Source of the DNA: Nitrospira sp.
Lineage (GTDB): Bacteria > Nitrospirota > Nitrospiria > Nitrospirales > Nitrospiraceae
Length of the DNA: 64,000 bases
Reading direction: 5' to 3'
Assembly: GCA_029194725.1 (NCBI GenBank)
Contig: JARFXQ010000004.1
Coordinates: 186,001 to 250,000 of the forward strand
Below the pieces are notes generated by a model. That model was not told the origin of the DNA. It saw nothing but the letters and a program-made list of their open reading frames with translations, and searched no databases. Each line of letters opens with the position of its first letter. The stretch's first letter is position 1. Positions 49,959 to 58,631 of the stretch are shown here, one piece after another. Position numbers and translations under genes: made by a program.

Positions 49959-51299
49959 TTAGCGCAGAAACAGCAGCCAGAGGTAGAGTGCACTGAGCGC
50001 CACAGACCCGACCATGACAGGAAATCCGAATTTCAAGAACTGCCAAAAGGTAATCCGGTAACCGGCTCTTCGCGCGATGTCCACGATCACCACGTTGGCG
50101 CTCGCGCCGATGATCGTGCCGTTACCACCTAAGCAAGCCCCCAAGGCCAATGCCCACCAGAGCGGGATGATGTCCGGCTGATGGACCAAGGCGACGTAGT
50201 CGGTAATCTCCGGATGGAGCGACCTGGCGAGATCGATGATCAACGGGTTCATGGCGGCGACATAAGGAATATTGTCCACGACGGCGGAGAGGGCTGCCGA
50301 TCCCCACAACACCGCCATGGTCGACCCGGCGAGATTCCCGCTTGTTACCGCCACCAGTTGATCAGCCAGATAGCGGATCACGCCCACTTTGACCAAGCCC
50401 CCCACCAGGATAAAGAGGCCGATGAAGAAAAAGATGGTCTTCCACTCGACTTCAGCCAAATAGGTCAACTCTTCGGCATCCTCAGGCTTTCGCCTGGCAT
50501 GGCCGATCAACATGAACAGACTCGCTCCAAGCAGCGCGATCGTAGCCGGCTCCAGATGAACCAGAGAGTGGAGACAGAACCCCACGTTGACGACAACCAA
50601 TAAGAATAGACAGCGGCGCAAGAAGGCCGTATCCGGCACTGCTTCGCGTGAGCTCAGAGCGAGAACGGCCTCTCGTAGATGAGGTTCGACCGTCATCGAT
50701 CGACCAAAGATGAGCCACAACGCACCCACGAAGACCGCCATGATGACGATCACGATCGGCCCCATGACGAATAGGAAGTCGAGATAGGTGAGCTCGGCTT
50801 TGCTGGCGATCATGATATTGGGTGGATCACCGACGAGCGTGGCAGTTCCACCGATATTGGAGGCAAGGGCTCCGGTCAGCAGGAATGGGATCGGATCGAG
50901 CTCCAACCGTTTTGCAATCGCCAAGGTCACCGGCGCCATAAGCAGAACAGTGGTGACGTTATCGAGCATGGCTGATTGCGCGGCAGTCAAGAGGGCCAGC
51001 AGGACCAGCAGACGAAACGGCTTTGCGTCTGCGCGCTGCGCCGCCCAAATGGCCAAGACTTCGAAGAGACCTGTCTCCCGCACGATGTTGACGATGACCA
51101 TCATGCCGATCAGCAGGAAGACGACGTTATAATCAACCCCGAATTCATGGGAATAAAACGCCTCATCTTGCGACACAACGCCGAACACGATCATCAACGC
51201 CGCGCCGGACAGCGCCACGATAGTCTTGTGGAGCCGTTCGGTCATGATAAGCAGATAGCATAGGCCGAAAATGAGAAGGGCTACAGTGAGGGAAGACAT
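49959..51299 (-). CDS. ArsB/NhaD-type ion transporter
   Basis: A 446-residue, about twelve-helix membrane protein of the ion transporter (IT) superfamily. Recognised motifs are LHKTIVALSGAALMIVFGVV, the loop AMLDNVTTVLLMAPVTLAIA, the substrate-site hairpin GGTATLVGDPPNIMIASKAE and, in the second half, AVVDNIPYVAAMNPLI and LGGNGTIIGASANVV. The two DN(V/I) and GxxPN/GASAN pairs are the inverted repeat of this fold. NhaD (Na+/H+), ArsB (arsenite) and SLC13 carriers share it; no ars gene is adjacent, so substrate is open. Start ATG 51299. Confidence 0.85.
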   Translation of the reverse strand: MSSLTVALLIFGLCYLLIMTERLHKTIVALSGAALMIVFGVVSQDEAFYSHEFGVDYNVVFLLIGMMVIVNIVRETGLFEVLAIWAAQRADAKPFRLLVLLALLTAAQSAMLDNVTTVLLMAPVTLAIAKRLELDPIPFLLTGALASNIGGTATLVGDPPNIMIASKAELTYLDFLFVMGPIVIVIMAVFVGALWLIFGRSMTVEPHLREAVLALSSREAVPDTAFLRRCLFLLVVVNVGFCLHSLVHLEPATIALLGASLFMLIGHARRKPEDAEELTYLAEVEWKTIFFFIGLFILVGGLVKVGVIRYLADQLVAVTSGNLAGSTMAVLWGSAALSAVVDNIPYVAAMNPLIIDLARSLHPEITDYVALVHQPDIIPLWWALALGACLGGNGTIIGASANVVIVDIARRAGYRITFWQFLKFGFPVMVGSVALSALYLWLLFLR

Positions 51300-51626
51300 T
51301 CAACTCCGTGCTGTCAAAACAACGGATCGGTTAGAAATCCACACATTATCAAGGGCAAGTCGCGACAATGCAATGAGAGTTGTCTTTCTCATAGTTCATC
51401 CGACGCCATCAGCGAGAACATTTGCTCATTCCCAATCACGGCTGTAGCCATATAGATGATGCGATGCCCCTTGAACGCCACCCTTACAACAAACGACCCC
51501 GATCGTCTCGTTGCGGACCCAGACTGTGTGAGTGATCACACCGGTTCAGCCGCACGGCTGTCACGATCCTTGTCAGGAACCGATGTGTGGTTAGAAGGAA
51601 GGAGTTGCTGTGCCCAGGAACGAGGG
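51300..51626. other. Spacer without a gene
   Basis: No gene or clear signal is seen in these 327 bases between the transporter start and the peptidase stop. It should carry the transporter's minus-strand promoter. Confidence 0.4.
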
Positions 51627-52247
51627 CTACCAATGTCGGAAGGGACCGGAATCCAAATGTACGTAGCTGGAACGTTTGTAGAATCCGACCCCGCCGTACC
51701 GCAGTTCGAGAGCCGCCTGGCGAAGCTTCGTAGGAGGAACCCCTGGGATCAAAAGATCGATTGCTTGTCCTTGCATGTGTAAGCTGTTCTTGGCGACATG
51801 TCGGTCTGTCCGAACCAGCATGGCATTGTACTCCGGAGACCGAAAACCGGAAATCACGTGGATCTCTTCCTGACTGCCGAGTTTCTTCTGCACCAAATTG
51901 ACATGCTCCAGCACACGCACGTCGATAGCTCCGACTTCGCCCGTGTAATGGCAACGCAGGAGGTAATTCACATCATCGAGCGCCACAAGGTCATAGTTCC
52001 CGTCTTCGTCTCGGTAGGTGACATCCAATCGCTCATTTGTCCAGACGCTCAACAACGTCAGCCTGCCTTCTGGAAGTTCACGAGCCTCCGCCCGCTGTGG
52101 ACCAACGAACCGTCCACTCAGCAACAGAGTCCCCACTAAGGAAACCTGAAGGAACGCCCGTCTGGTCCAGGGCCATTTGGACTGGTCTGTCGTGTTCACT
52201 GAAACAACTTTTGCAAAGAGTGGAGAGTGCGCATTTGTAAAGAACAC
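51627..52247 (-). CDS. Tat-exported M15-family (DUF882/YcbK-like) peptidase
   Basis: A 206-residue protein beginning with a cytosolic-looking leader that contains a twin-arginine signal (TRRAFLQVSLVGTLLLSG, about residues 28-46). The mature domain is of the DUF882/peptidase M15A type, a D,D-carboxypeptidase-like fold acting on peptidoglycan. It shows VISGFRSPEYNAMLVRTDRH, SLHMQGQAIDLLIPGV with metal His and Asp, and the second His in SSYVHLDSG. All three zinc ligands appear to be present. It is a single gene; upstream is the AT-rich spacer with the response-regulator promoter. Confidence 0.85.
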   Translation of the reverse strand: MFFTNAHSPLFAKVVSVNTTDQSKWPWTRRAFLQVSLVGTLLLSGRFVGPQRAEARELPEGRLTLLSVWTNERLDVTYRDEDGNYDLVALDDVNYLLRCHYTGEVGAIDVRVLEHVNLVQKKLGSQEEIHVISGFRSPEYNAMLVRTDRHVAKNSLHMQGQAIDLLIPGVPPTKLRQAALELRYGGVGFYKRSSYVHLDSGPFRHW

Positions 52248-52555
52248 TCAGCGTTGTAGCAAAAAATCAGGATCTTGGTCAAATAGGATTGTCCCTAGTC
52301 ACAAAATAGACCCCTGATCAGGAGAAATATGAATGATTATTCATTCGTCATCGCATTAGAACTGTATGCATTTAACTTCACATTCAGGAAAAGAACGTTG
52401 GTCACCTCACGTCAGTAGGCCTGCGGTTGTCGCAACGCATGAGGCCAATCGGACTCACCTATGTTTCACCTTTTGCACCTATTCCAAGGATCATTTTCTT
52501 TCTAGACTGTCTCCCAGGCTCCAGGTAAGATCTGAAGGAATCAGTAGAGTTAGGT
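52248..52555. other. AT-rich divergent promoter region
   Basis: These 308 bases separate the minus-strand peptidase from the plus-strand response regulator and are noticeably more AT-rich than the surroundings. They contain the palindrome at 52331-52346. No gene is supported. Confidence 0.5.
52331..52346. promoter_or_regulatory. AT-rich palindrome GAATGA-TTAT-TCATTC
   Basis: A perfect six-base inverted repeat with a four-base spacer in the AT-rich divergent promoter region. Its shape suits a dimeric regulator, but no known consensus is matched. Confidence 0.35.
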
Positions 52556-52918
52556 ATGGCTACCATCCTCGTCATTGACGACGAACAATCCATCCGAGGG
52601 CTGCTGAAAGAGGTCCTGGTCAAGGCAGGACATCGTGTGCTTGAAGCAGAGGATGGACGCAAAGGGCTGGCACTCTATCAGCAGGAGCCGGTCGACCTCG
52701 TGATTATGGATTTGCTGATGCCGGACACGGACGGCCTTGAGGCCACGCTCCAACTCACCCGCGAATATCTGGACGCCAAAGTGATTGCAATCACAGGAGC
52801 CCAAGGCGACCACAACTTTCTGGACGTCGCCAAACTCTTCGGAGCGCGTCGCGCCTTTGAAAAACCGTTCGACCTCAACAAGCTCCTGGAAGCGGTGAAG
52901 GAAGAACTCGCCGCCTAG
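52556..52918 (+). CDS. Stand-alone response-regulator receiver protein
   Basis: A 120-residue CheY-like receiver domain with nothing attached. ATILVIDDEQSIRGLLKEVL has the acidic pair, VDLVIMDLLMPDTDG the phospho-acceptor Asp, AITGAQGD the switch Thr, and AFEKPFDLNKLLEAV the conserved Lys. With no output domain it must act by protein contact or as a phosphorelay intermediate. No histidine kinase is nearby. Confidence 0.93.
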   Translation: MATILVIDDEQSIRGLLKEVLVKAGHRVLEAEDGRKGLALYQQEPVDLVIMDLLMPDTDGLEATLQLTREYLDAKVIAITGAQGDHNFLDVAKLFGARRAFEKPFDLNKLLEAVKEELAA

Positions 52919-53171
52919 AGTAAGCAGGCTCCTCCCACCCTCTCACTCCCATCCGATGGGGTAAGAAACGAATTCTCTTGTAGCTTAACGAAGATGCTGA
53001 GACGAACGCCAAAACGTGAGTGCCTCACTTCCTAGGAAGCACATAGACAGAGGCTTTTCGGGATGTTCCTTTTTCAGGATGTTCCTAGTGATAAATTGCG
53101 CACCCTTTTATGGTCGGATCAGTAACTCCGTACAAGTTGACCAAATCATTCAGAGTTTGAGATGATTGCTC

Positions 53172-53714
53172 ATGGGCATCAAGACGCTGCAAAAGGTTCC
53201 TCTCCTCACAGACCAGAAGCCAAGGAGCGGGGTTCGCTGGTTCTTACTGGCCGTCCTCTCTATCGCTCCCCTGCTTCCGGTGAGCAATTTTGTAGGACAC
53301 CCACACTGGGACCTCATTCGTTGGATTCCCTTTCAAGATTTCTCTCTTTCCAGGAACATGCTCAAGGACGTCATCGGCAATATCTTCTGGTTCATAATGT
53401 TCGGATACCTGCTTCATCACCAGCTGAATGAGGATTCGCCCTCTCTACGGACTATTGCTACGATCATCGCAGTCGCGGGTGGCCTTTCGCTTTCGATCGA
53501 ATTCTTCCAAGTCTTCTGCCACAACCGCATCTCTTCCATGACCGATGTGGTCTGCAATATGTTCGGTGCCGGTCTTGGCGGGTACCTTGCTGAGAAACAA
53601 CGCGCCACACCCGCTATAGAACCGTGGCCAGCGACGTGGCTATCGAGGGTGATAGTTCAAAAACACAGCAATAGATTCTCGCGCCTTTACAGACGAGACC
53701 TCAGGCTGGATTAG
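53172..53714 (+). CDS. VanZ-family membrane protein
   Basis: A 180-residue protein with about four membrane helices. The VanZ pattern includes DLIRWIPFQDFSLSRNMLKD, VIGNIFWFIMFGYLLHHQL, LSIEFFQVFCHNRISSMTDV and VCNMFGAGLGGYLA. VanZ itself gives low-level teicoplanin resistance, but most relatives are of unknown role. ATG 53172 is chosen over TTG 53166; the ribosome site is weak. Its 3' end overlaps the minus-strand gene at 53711 by four bases (convergent). Confidence 0.8.
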   Translation: MGIKTLQKVPLLTDQKPRSGVRWFLLAVLSIAPLLPVSNFVGHPHWDLIRWIPFQDFSLSRNMLKDVIGNIFWFIMFGYLLHHQLNEDSPSLRTIATIIAVAGGLSLSIEFFQVFCHNRISSMTDVVCNMFGAGLGGYLAEKQRATPAIEPWPATWLSRVIVQKHSNRFSRLYRRDLRLD

Positions 53715-54583
53715 TGTAACCACTCTGTTTGCGATGGCACGCTCAGCGTTTTCCGTGCAAGACCCCGCATCATCGTTGGATCGTTGTACCCCACCTCACT
53801 GAGAGCGTCCATCAAGTGCAGACCTTTCGAAGCTACCAAGTCCTTTGCCTTGGCGTAATTGATGGCGCTAAACCGGGCTACAGCCGGCTGACCGTTCACG
53901 ATCTGACAAGCTAATACCTCGCCATTCACGTCGAGAGTCCCCCCTTGCTCGATCAGCGTTTTGGCCTGAGTGGTGCTGATGCCGTGGAGTCTCGCAAAAT
54001 CTTGCAGCCCCCCGGTCTCGACAAGCCTGCCATCGGGCATGATGCAGAGCCGTTTGAAATGCGGAGACCAGTCCTTTCGGAAATCGATGTACTTGATGTC
54101 GCCACCCTTAGAGACGGCTCGATCCAGTGTTCGGTAATCCAGACCTAAATTTTTCTGCGGCAGTCTGGCTTGCAGCTCGCCCGGCAACGTCCTCCGAAAG
54201 ACCTCCCAGGCCGCATCGATCATCGGCAATGCCCTGGATCGAGCCACTTGTTCCGCCTCGGCAAACTGCATCAGGTCTAGCGTCCAGGTTTGTTTCGGCC
54301 CTTGCCCAATCGGATCAATCCGGCAAGCAAATAATCCTCGAGTCAGGATGCCGCCAATTTGCGGATACAGATAGGTTCCGCCTGTGGACAGTAGGGTGGT
54401 CATCGTTTCAAGCGGGACGTCGTGGCTCTCGGACAGAATCTTGGCATGGCTAGACAGATCCTCCGGCTCCGTCGTCGCACAGACGGTTACATTTCCCGGG
54501 GCGTCAAACTCCGAATAATCTTCGACAATGTTATAGAGCACCACGCGCTTCGGCTTGTCAGCCCTCTTCTTGATCTTGAACAT
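53711..54583 (-). CDS. Unknown protein next to the SagB-type gene
   Basis: A 290-residue soluble protein without signal peptide, starting MFKIKKRADKPKRVVLYNIV. Visible pieces: VPLETMTTLLSTGGTYLYPQ, TWTLDLMQFAEAEQVARSRA, a central KDWSPHFKRLCIMPDGRLVE and a helical end GLARKTLSVPSQ. No domain is recognised. It lies 25 bases downstream of the SagB-type gene on the same strand, so the pair is likely one operon and this may be its partner. The sequence looks genuinely coding (no codon oddities). Confidence 0.65.
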   Translation of the reverse strand: MFKIKKRADKPKRVVLYNIVEDYSEFDAPGNVTVCATTEPEDLSSHAKILSESHDVPLETMTTLLSTGGTYLYPQIGGILTRGLFACRIDPIGQGPKQTWTLDLMQFAEAEQVARSRALPMIDAAWEVFRRTLPGELQARLPQKNLGLDYRTLDRAVSKGGDIKYIDFRKDWSPHFKRLCIMPDGRLVETGGLQDFARLHGISTTQAKTLIEQGGTLDVNGEVLACQIVNGQPAVARFSAINYAKAKDLVASKGLHLMDALSEVGYNDPTMMRGLARKTLSVPSQTEWLH

Positions 54584-54608
54584 GAACTACCCTTACAGCC
54601 ATTGAGCC

Positions 54609-56402
54609 TTATGAACGAGGTTCCAGATGATGGTACGGTGGCAAGGTCTGCAGGCGTCGATCTTCCACTGGCCCGCCAATCGTAAAGTGATAGAGGGATT
54701 GAAGGGCTACGTTCTGAATGCCGACGATCTCGTGAACCGGATCATCGAAGAAGCAGCCGATTCCTGTAGCCCGCACTCCTGCCGCTTCCGCTTCGAGATA
54801 CAAGACCTGCCCGAGCAATCCTGCTTCCCAGAACATCCGTGGATACCACCAGGCGCCTCGTTCCCGCAAGATCCCTTCGAACTCGGCCAACATGCTGAAC
54901 GAGAAGGCACTGTCGCCGGCAATGCCCTGATGACAACTCACTTGGGCTGCGAGTCTCTTCGCATCGCCTTCGAGCAACCAATAGAGCGGCAAGTCCTCAG
55001 GACAGTCGGGAGCAACGGTCCATATGAGTTCAGGATTCATCGATTGCTGAATAAATGTTAATTTCCTATGGTCGCGCACAAGAAAATACAACCCCGGTGT
55101 GAGTCCCTCCACCCGATGCACGAATAGCATGAGATGAATCATGGGATCGTAGGGCCACACATCCCACGGCATCGGTCGCTCCAACTGTGGACGTTCGACG
55201 CGCGCCATGACCTGCTGCAACATATGGAAGAACGTGAAACCAGAAATCGACGTTTTGCCGTCAAACGCAACAGCGCTTCGACGCTGGCGAATGATTTGGC
55301 CGGCCGACGGACCGACGTCGTTCGTCATTCGTGAAGCGTGAAGCCTATCGGGTGAGGGAAAGGATCTTGGGGGAATGCAAAACAGGTTGTCGGCCTGTCC
55401 TTTCCACGACGCCTTGGCGGCGTCGTCGATGATGTCCCAATGGACGCCGTGCTCTTGGCTCAATCGATTCGCATTCCCATGCCATGTTGCCCCGGCCAGC
55501 TTTTTGACGATCGACGCATCGAGAAACAACGGTATCTCCTTCTTTCCGTCCATCTCTTCACGGTCCCTTACCTCTAAGTCATCGCGCGTTACTACTTCAT
55601 TAGGCCAGACCACCGCCAGACAGTCGGGATGTTCCGGTTCTGCCTCACCAAAGTCTTCCTTGCGATCGGTCCCGAGCAACATCGCCACCGTGTCTTGATC
55701 CACACCATCCAACAAGGTCATGTTCCAACCCAGCGTCGCGGCTGCGATCCGTGCGCTTCCAATCGCATGGCCCACATCGTGATTGCAGTAGCGGAACGCT
55801 CGCTCGCCATACTTCCAAGCCTCGCGCCAGTGAATAGATGTGAGTCCGAAGAGGAAGGCATCTTGAGGAAAATCCACCAGCAGACGGTCAACCGAGTCAG
55901 CATGAAACTCCGCCCGATGTTCGAGTCCATGTTCTTTCGGTGCGTAGTGATACAGTCCCGGACTCAGATCGAGTCCTTTCATCTGAGGCAAGACCACATA
56001 GCCTTCAGTAGGATGCAAGTTGCCGGACGATGGATTGCTCCGCAGCGCCCATTCGGACTCTCCCGCCTTTTTCCAGGCCGACAACGCAAGGGCGAATTCA
56101 AAGAAACGGGACAACGCGTTCAGATTGACAGGCTGACAAGGAATGGTTCCCCATTCATAAATCGCTTGATAGGAAGGCGACAGCGGCTCCTCATCAGGCT
56201 TGAGTAACGGAAGGGAGATGAGCGGAGCCCCATCAAACCGCCGAAATGGATTAGGCTGATTTGCCCAATCAAGATACCCCAGCGATCTGGCATAGCGATT
56301 GAAATGGTGCTTGGTCCTGAGGTGATAGCGGATGATTTGATCGAGGGGATCGATCGAAACTGACTCGTGCCTGGCAAAAGGAATTGGGTTCTCGGTGTTC
56401 AT
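54609..56402 (-). CDS. Two-domain SagB/ThcOx-type nitroreductase-fold protein
   Basis: A 597-residue protein with two nitroreductase (FMN) modules. The first has YHLRTKHHFNRYARSLGYLD, LRSNPSSGNLHPTEGYVVLP (the SagB-type signature) and FGLTSIHWREAWKYGERAFR with CNHDVGHAIGSARIAA. The second begins at GQIIRQRRSAVAFDGKTSIS and ends GVRATGIGCFFDDPVHEIVG. SagB-type enzymes oxidise azolines in thiazole/oxazole peptides, but stand-alone doubled versions are widespread and mostly uncharacterised. The frame extends to 56438; ATG 56402 is preferred. No cyclodehydratase (YcaO) gene is in the window, so an azole product is not supported. Confidence 0.85.
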   Translation of the reverse strand: MNTENPIPFARHESVSIDPLDQIIRYHLRTKHHFNRYARSLGYLDWANQPNPFRRFDGAPLISLPLLKPDEEPLSPSYQAIYEWGTIPCQPVNLNALSRFFEFALALSAWKKAGESEWALRSNPSSGNLHPTEGYVVLPQMKGLDLSPGLYHYAPKEHGLEHRAEFHADSVDRLLVDFPQDAFLFGLTSIHWREAWKYGERAFRYCNHDVGHAIGSARIAAATLGWNMTLLDGVDQDTVAMLLGTDRKEDFGEAEPEHPDCLAVVWPNEVVTRDDLEVRDREEMDGKKEIPLFLDASIVKKLAGATWHGNANRLSQEHGVHWDIIDDAAKASWKGQADNLFCIPPRSFPSPDRLHASRMTNDVGPSAGQIIRQRRSAVAFDGKTSISGFTFFHMLQQVMARVERPQLERPMPWDVWPYDPMIHLMLFVHRVEGLTPGLYFLVRDHRKLTFIQQSMNPELIWTVAPDCPEDLPLYWLLEGDAKRLAAQVSCHQGIAGDSAFSFSMLAEFEGILRERGAWWYPRMFWEAGLLGQVLYLEAEAAGVRATGIGCFFDDPVHEIVGIQNVALQSLYHFTIGGPVEDRRLQTLPPYHHLEPRS

Positions 56403-56544
56403 CAAGAGATAGCTGCAGTCTACAGAGCCCCTGACCACAATGTAAATCTATGGCCTGAGCGAGCCAGATACATTGACCTCTCTTACTCTCCCCCAGTATC
56501 CTCCAGGGTACTGCTAACGCTCGCTGTACAAAATACGAGGTTCT

Positions 56545-56967
56545 ATGCGGTTTGACCCAGCATTGGCCGCTCAAGCAGCGTTCAACGAGTCTGAAGTCGA
56601 CCTCGGTATGGACTGGGATACGGCTGTAGCGCTAGAGGACACATTTTCTTCCAATGCCGGTGCCACCGCGCGCGAGGCCTATGAGGGCTTGTTAGCTCTT
56701 GCAGAGCGCTATCCCAACGCCCATGCATTCCATGCCTTCTGTATCTACATCACCTGGCAGCAGGTCACAGAGGAGACGATCGCGCATCATTTTGAGACTG
56801 GCTTGAGATTATCTGAATCCTACCTGGCCTCGCACGAAGGCAAGAATCCTCGGGACATCGAGTGCGTCACAGAATTGCATGGCTCCTTCCGAGCTGGCCT
56901 GGGATTGGAGGAACAAGACGAGCTGCAGGTTGAATATAAACGAGACACGCCGAAGGGCGGAGACTGA
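56545..56967 (+). CDS. Hypothetical helical protein
   Basis: A 140-residue acidic, helical protein: DWDTAVALEDTFSSNAGATA, then YEGLLALAERYPNAHAFHAF and ITWQQVTEETIAHHFETGLR. The LLALAERYPNAHA..A text is TPR-like. It ends with GLGLEEQDELQVEYKR. It diverges from the SagB-type gene and lies about 90 bases before a TPR gene on the same strand, so the two may be co-transcribed. No further function can be read. Confidence 0.6.
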   Translation: MRFDPALAAQAAFNESEVDLGMDWDTAVALEDTFSSNAGATAREAYEGLLALAERYPNAHAFHAFCIYITWQQVTEETIAHHFETGLRLSESYLASHEGKNPRDIECVTELHGSFRAGLGLEEQDELQVEYKRDTPKGGD

Positions 56968-57054
56968 CTCAAGCCGTATCTCGTGCAGCGTCGTTCTCAG
57001 CTCACTTCGGACATGGTTTCATCCCCACTTCACGAATAGCGCCTCAGAGTTTCC

Positions 57055-57819
57055 ATGTCTGACGATCACAAACATCGCGCCCGGATTTTTCTCCATCGCG
57101 GCGATCTGGTCCAGGCTCGCGTGGCTTGGGAAGCGGCTGTGGCCGATGACCGGACTGCTGGCAGTCAGGAAGCGTTGTCGGATTCTCTTGGGAACCTGGG
57201 CAATACCTGCGCGCTCATGAACGATTTCCCACGCGCAGAACAGTGCTACCGAGAGGTGCTCAGGATCCAACGGACCGAGCGCAATCTCACCGCCGTGGCT
57301 CATACCTTGGTCAACCTCGGCAACCTGCATATCGCATCCGACCATCCGGAGAAAGCACGTCCCTACTATCTCGAGGCCTTGGATCTTCTGCATCAATTAC
57401 AAGACAACCGCGGACTCGGCATTCTGTTCAACAACCTCGCGCTGCAAGAGACTCGTGACGGTCAGTGGGATCAGGCTGTTGCGTCATTCAAGCAAGCCCT
57501 CGATCATCATCGGGCGGTAGGCAACGAAGAAGGGCTTGCCGTCACCTATAGCCAACTCGGCAAGTGTTACCTCGACCAGGGAGACCTCACAAGAGCTGAA
57601 CGCTGTTTGAACAACGCCTCTGAGCACTATATCAAGCTCGGCAACGAACCGGCAGAGGCAGCGGTGCTCCGGCTTCTCGCCAAGGTTTACGAGACCAGTC
57701 AGGATACTGTCTCCGCTCAACGGTGTCTCGCGCGTGTGGTGGCGCTCGACGAACGCTATGCGTTGCCGGAGCTTCAAGCCGACTCAGCGCACCTCTCCAG
57801 CCTCAGTCCATCCGGATAG
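57055..57819 (+). CDS. Tetratricopeptide-repeat protein
   Basis: A 254-residue protein made of about five TPR units. Successive repeats show DSLGNLGNTCALMNDFPRAE, TLVNLGNLHIASDHPEKARP, LFNNLALQETRDGQWDQAVA, TYSQLGKCYLDQGDLTRAER and EAAVLRLLAKVYETSQDTVS. The LGN-type spacing suggests a scaffold for peptide binding. There is no signal peptide. It is followed at some distance by the PagL-like gene. Partner unknown. Confidence 0.85.
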   Translation: MSDDHKHRARIFLHRGDLVQARVAWEAAVADDRTAGSQEALSDSLGNLGNTCALMNDFPRAEQCYREVLRIQRTERNLTAVAHTLVNLGNLHIASDHPEKARPYYLEALDLLHQLQDNRGLGILFNNLALQETRDGQWDQAVASFKQALDHHRAVGNEEGLAVTYSQLGKCYLDQGDLTRAERCLNNASEHYIKLGNEPAEAAVLRLLAKVYETSQDTVSAQRCLARVVALDERYALPELQADSAHLSSLSPSG

Positions 57820-58015
57820 TCCTATCAGCCTTGAACTCCATCCGCTCTCATCGATCTTGGCCGTCGTCCAACTTTCTCTCAGTTCCGATTGCCACGAATT
57901 GCGCGACCTCCTGGACAGAATTCAATCCTCTGCTACCTTTGGAGCAGCACGCCTGGACGCCTGTTAATCAAGTTTCACCGCACACAAGCCGACAGGGTAT
58001 TGACGTAGAGACGGT

Positions 58016-58618
58016 ATGGCTTTGCTCACCCGATGGTTCAGCACTCTGGTATTCGGAACGATGATGACGGCGTCCTTGGTTCAAGCTGAAGGCATCTCAC
58101 CCACGATCACAGTCGGCACTCAGGAAGTCGGACTTACCGTCGGCTATTTGTTCGGCCACCTGCTGACCCACCGTCACACAACCAAACAGCAAGGACCGGC
58201 GCTGATGCCGTCATGGATGATGACGCTCACCGATCCTGTCGGCAATGGCTGGTACCGAGGACAGGTCTCGCTCGGTGCGGAGATGGTCTACGTCGAGTTC
58301 CAAGAACCCCTTCTGACACACGGCGTCGGTTTTACACCGAGAATAAAGTACACCTTCGTCGCCTTGGGTCGTATCCGTCCGTACGTGGAATTCGCCGGTG
58401 GGCCATTTTGGACGGATCTTGGCGGACGTGTTCGCGAAGAAGCCACGGAATTCAACTTCATGCTGACAGGGGGGGTTGGAGTCTCATGGTTTTTCACGCC
58501 TCACCTCGCCCTCAACGTCGGTTACCGCTTCAACCATATTTCCAACGCCGGCACGGCCTACCCAAATCTTGGGCTGAACGCAAGCCTACCCTTTGGCGGG
58601 TTTTCATTCTTTTTCTGA
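58016..58618 (+). CDS. PagL-like outer-membrane beta-barrel protein
   Basis: A 200-residue exported protein (signal peptide about 1-24, TMMTASLVQA). It has the acyloxyacyl hydrolase/lipid A 3-O-deacylase pattern: GQVSLGAEMVYVEFQ, TPRIKYTFVALGRIRPYVEF, GGVGVSWFFTPHLALNVGYR and FNHISNAGTAYPNLGLN. The catalytic His and Ser of PagL are kept (HISNA), but the residue fourteen after the His, where PagL has Glu, is Asn here. Deacylase activity is therefore uncertain. It overlaps or abuts the lipoprotein gene downstream (58632). Confidence 0.75.
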   Translation: MALLTRWFSTLVFGTMMTASLVQAEGISPTITVGTQEVGLTVGYLFGHLLTHRHTTKQQGPALMPSWMMTLTDPVGNGWYRGQVSLGAEMVYVEFQEPLLTHGVGFTPRIKYTFVALGRIRPYVEFAGGPFWTDLGGRVREEATEFNFMLTGGVGVSWFFTPHLALNVGYRFNHISNAGTAYPNLGLNASLPFGGFSFFF

Positions 58619-58631
58619 GGAGGCGGCGATC

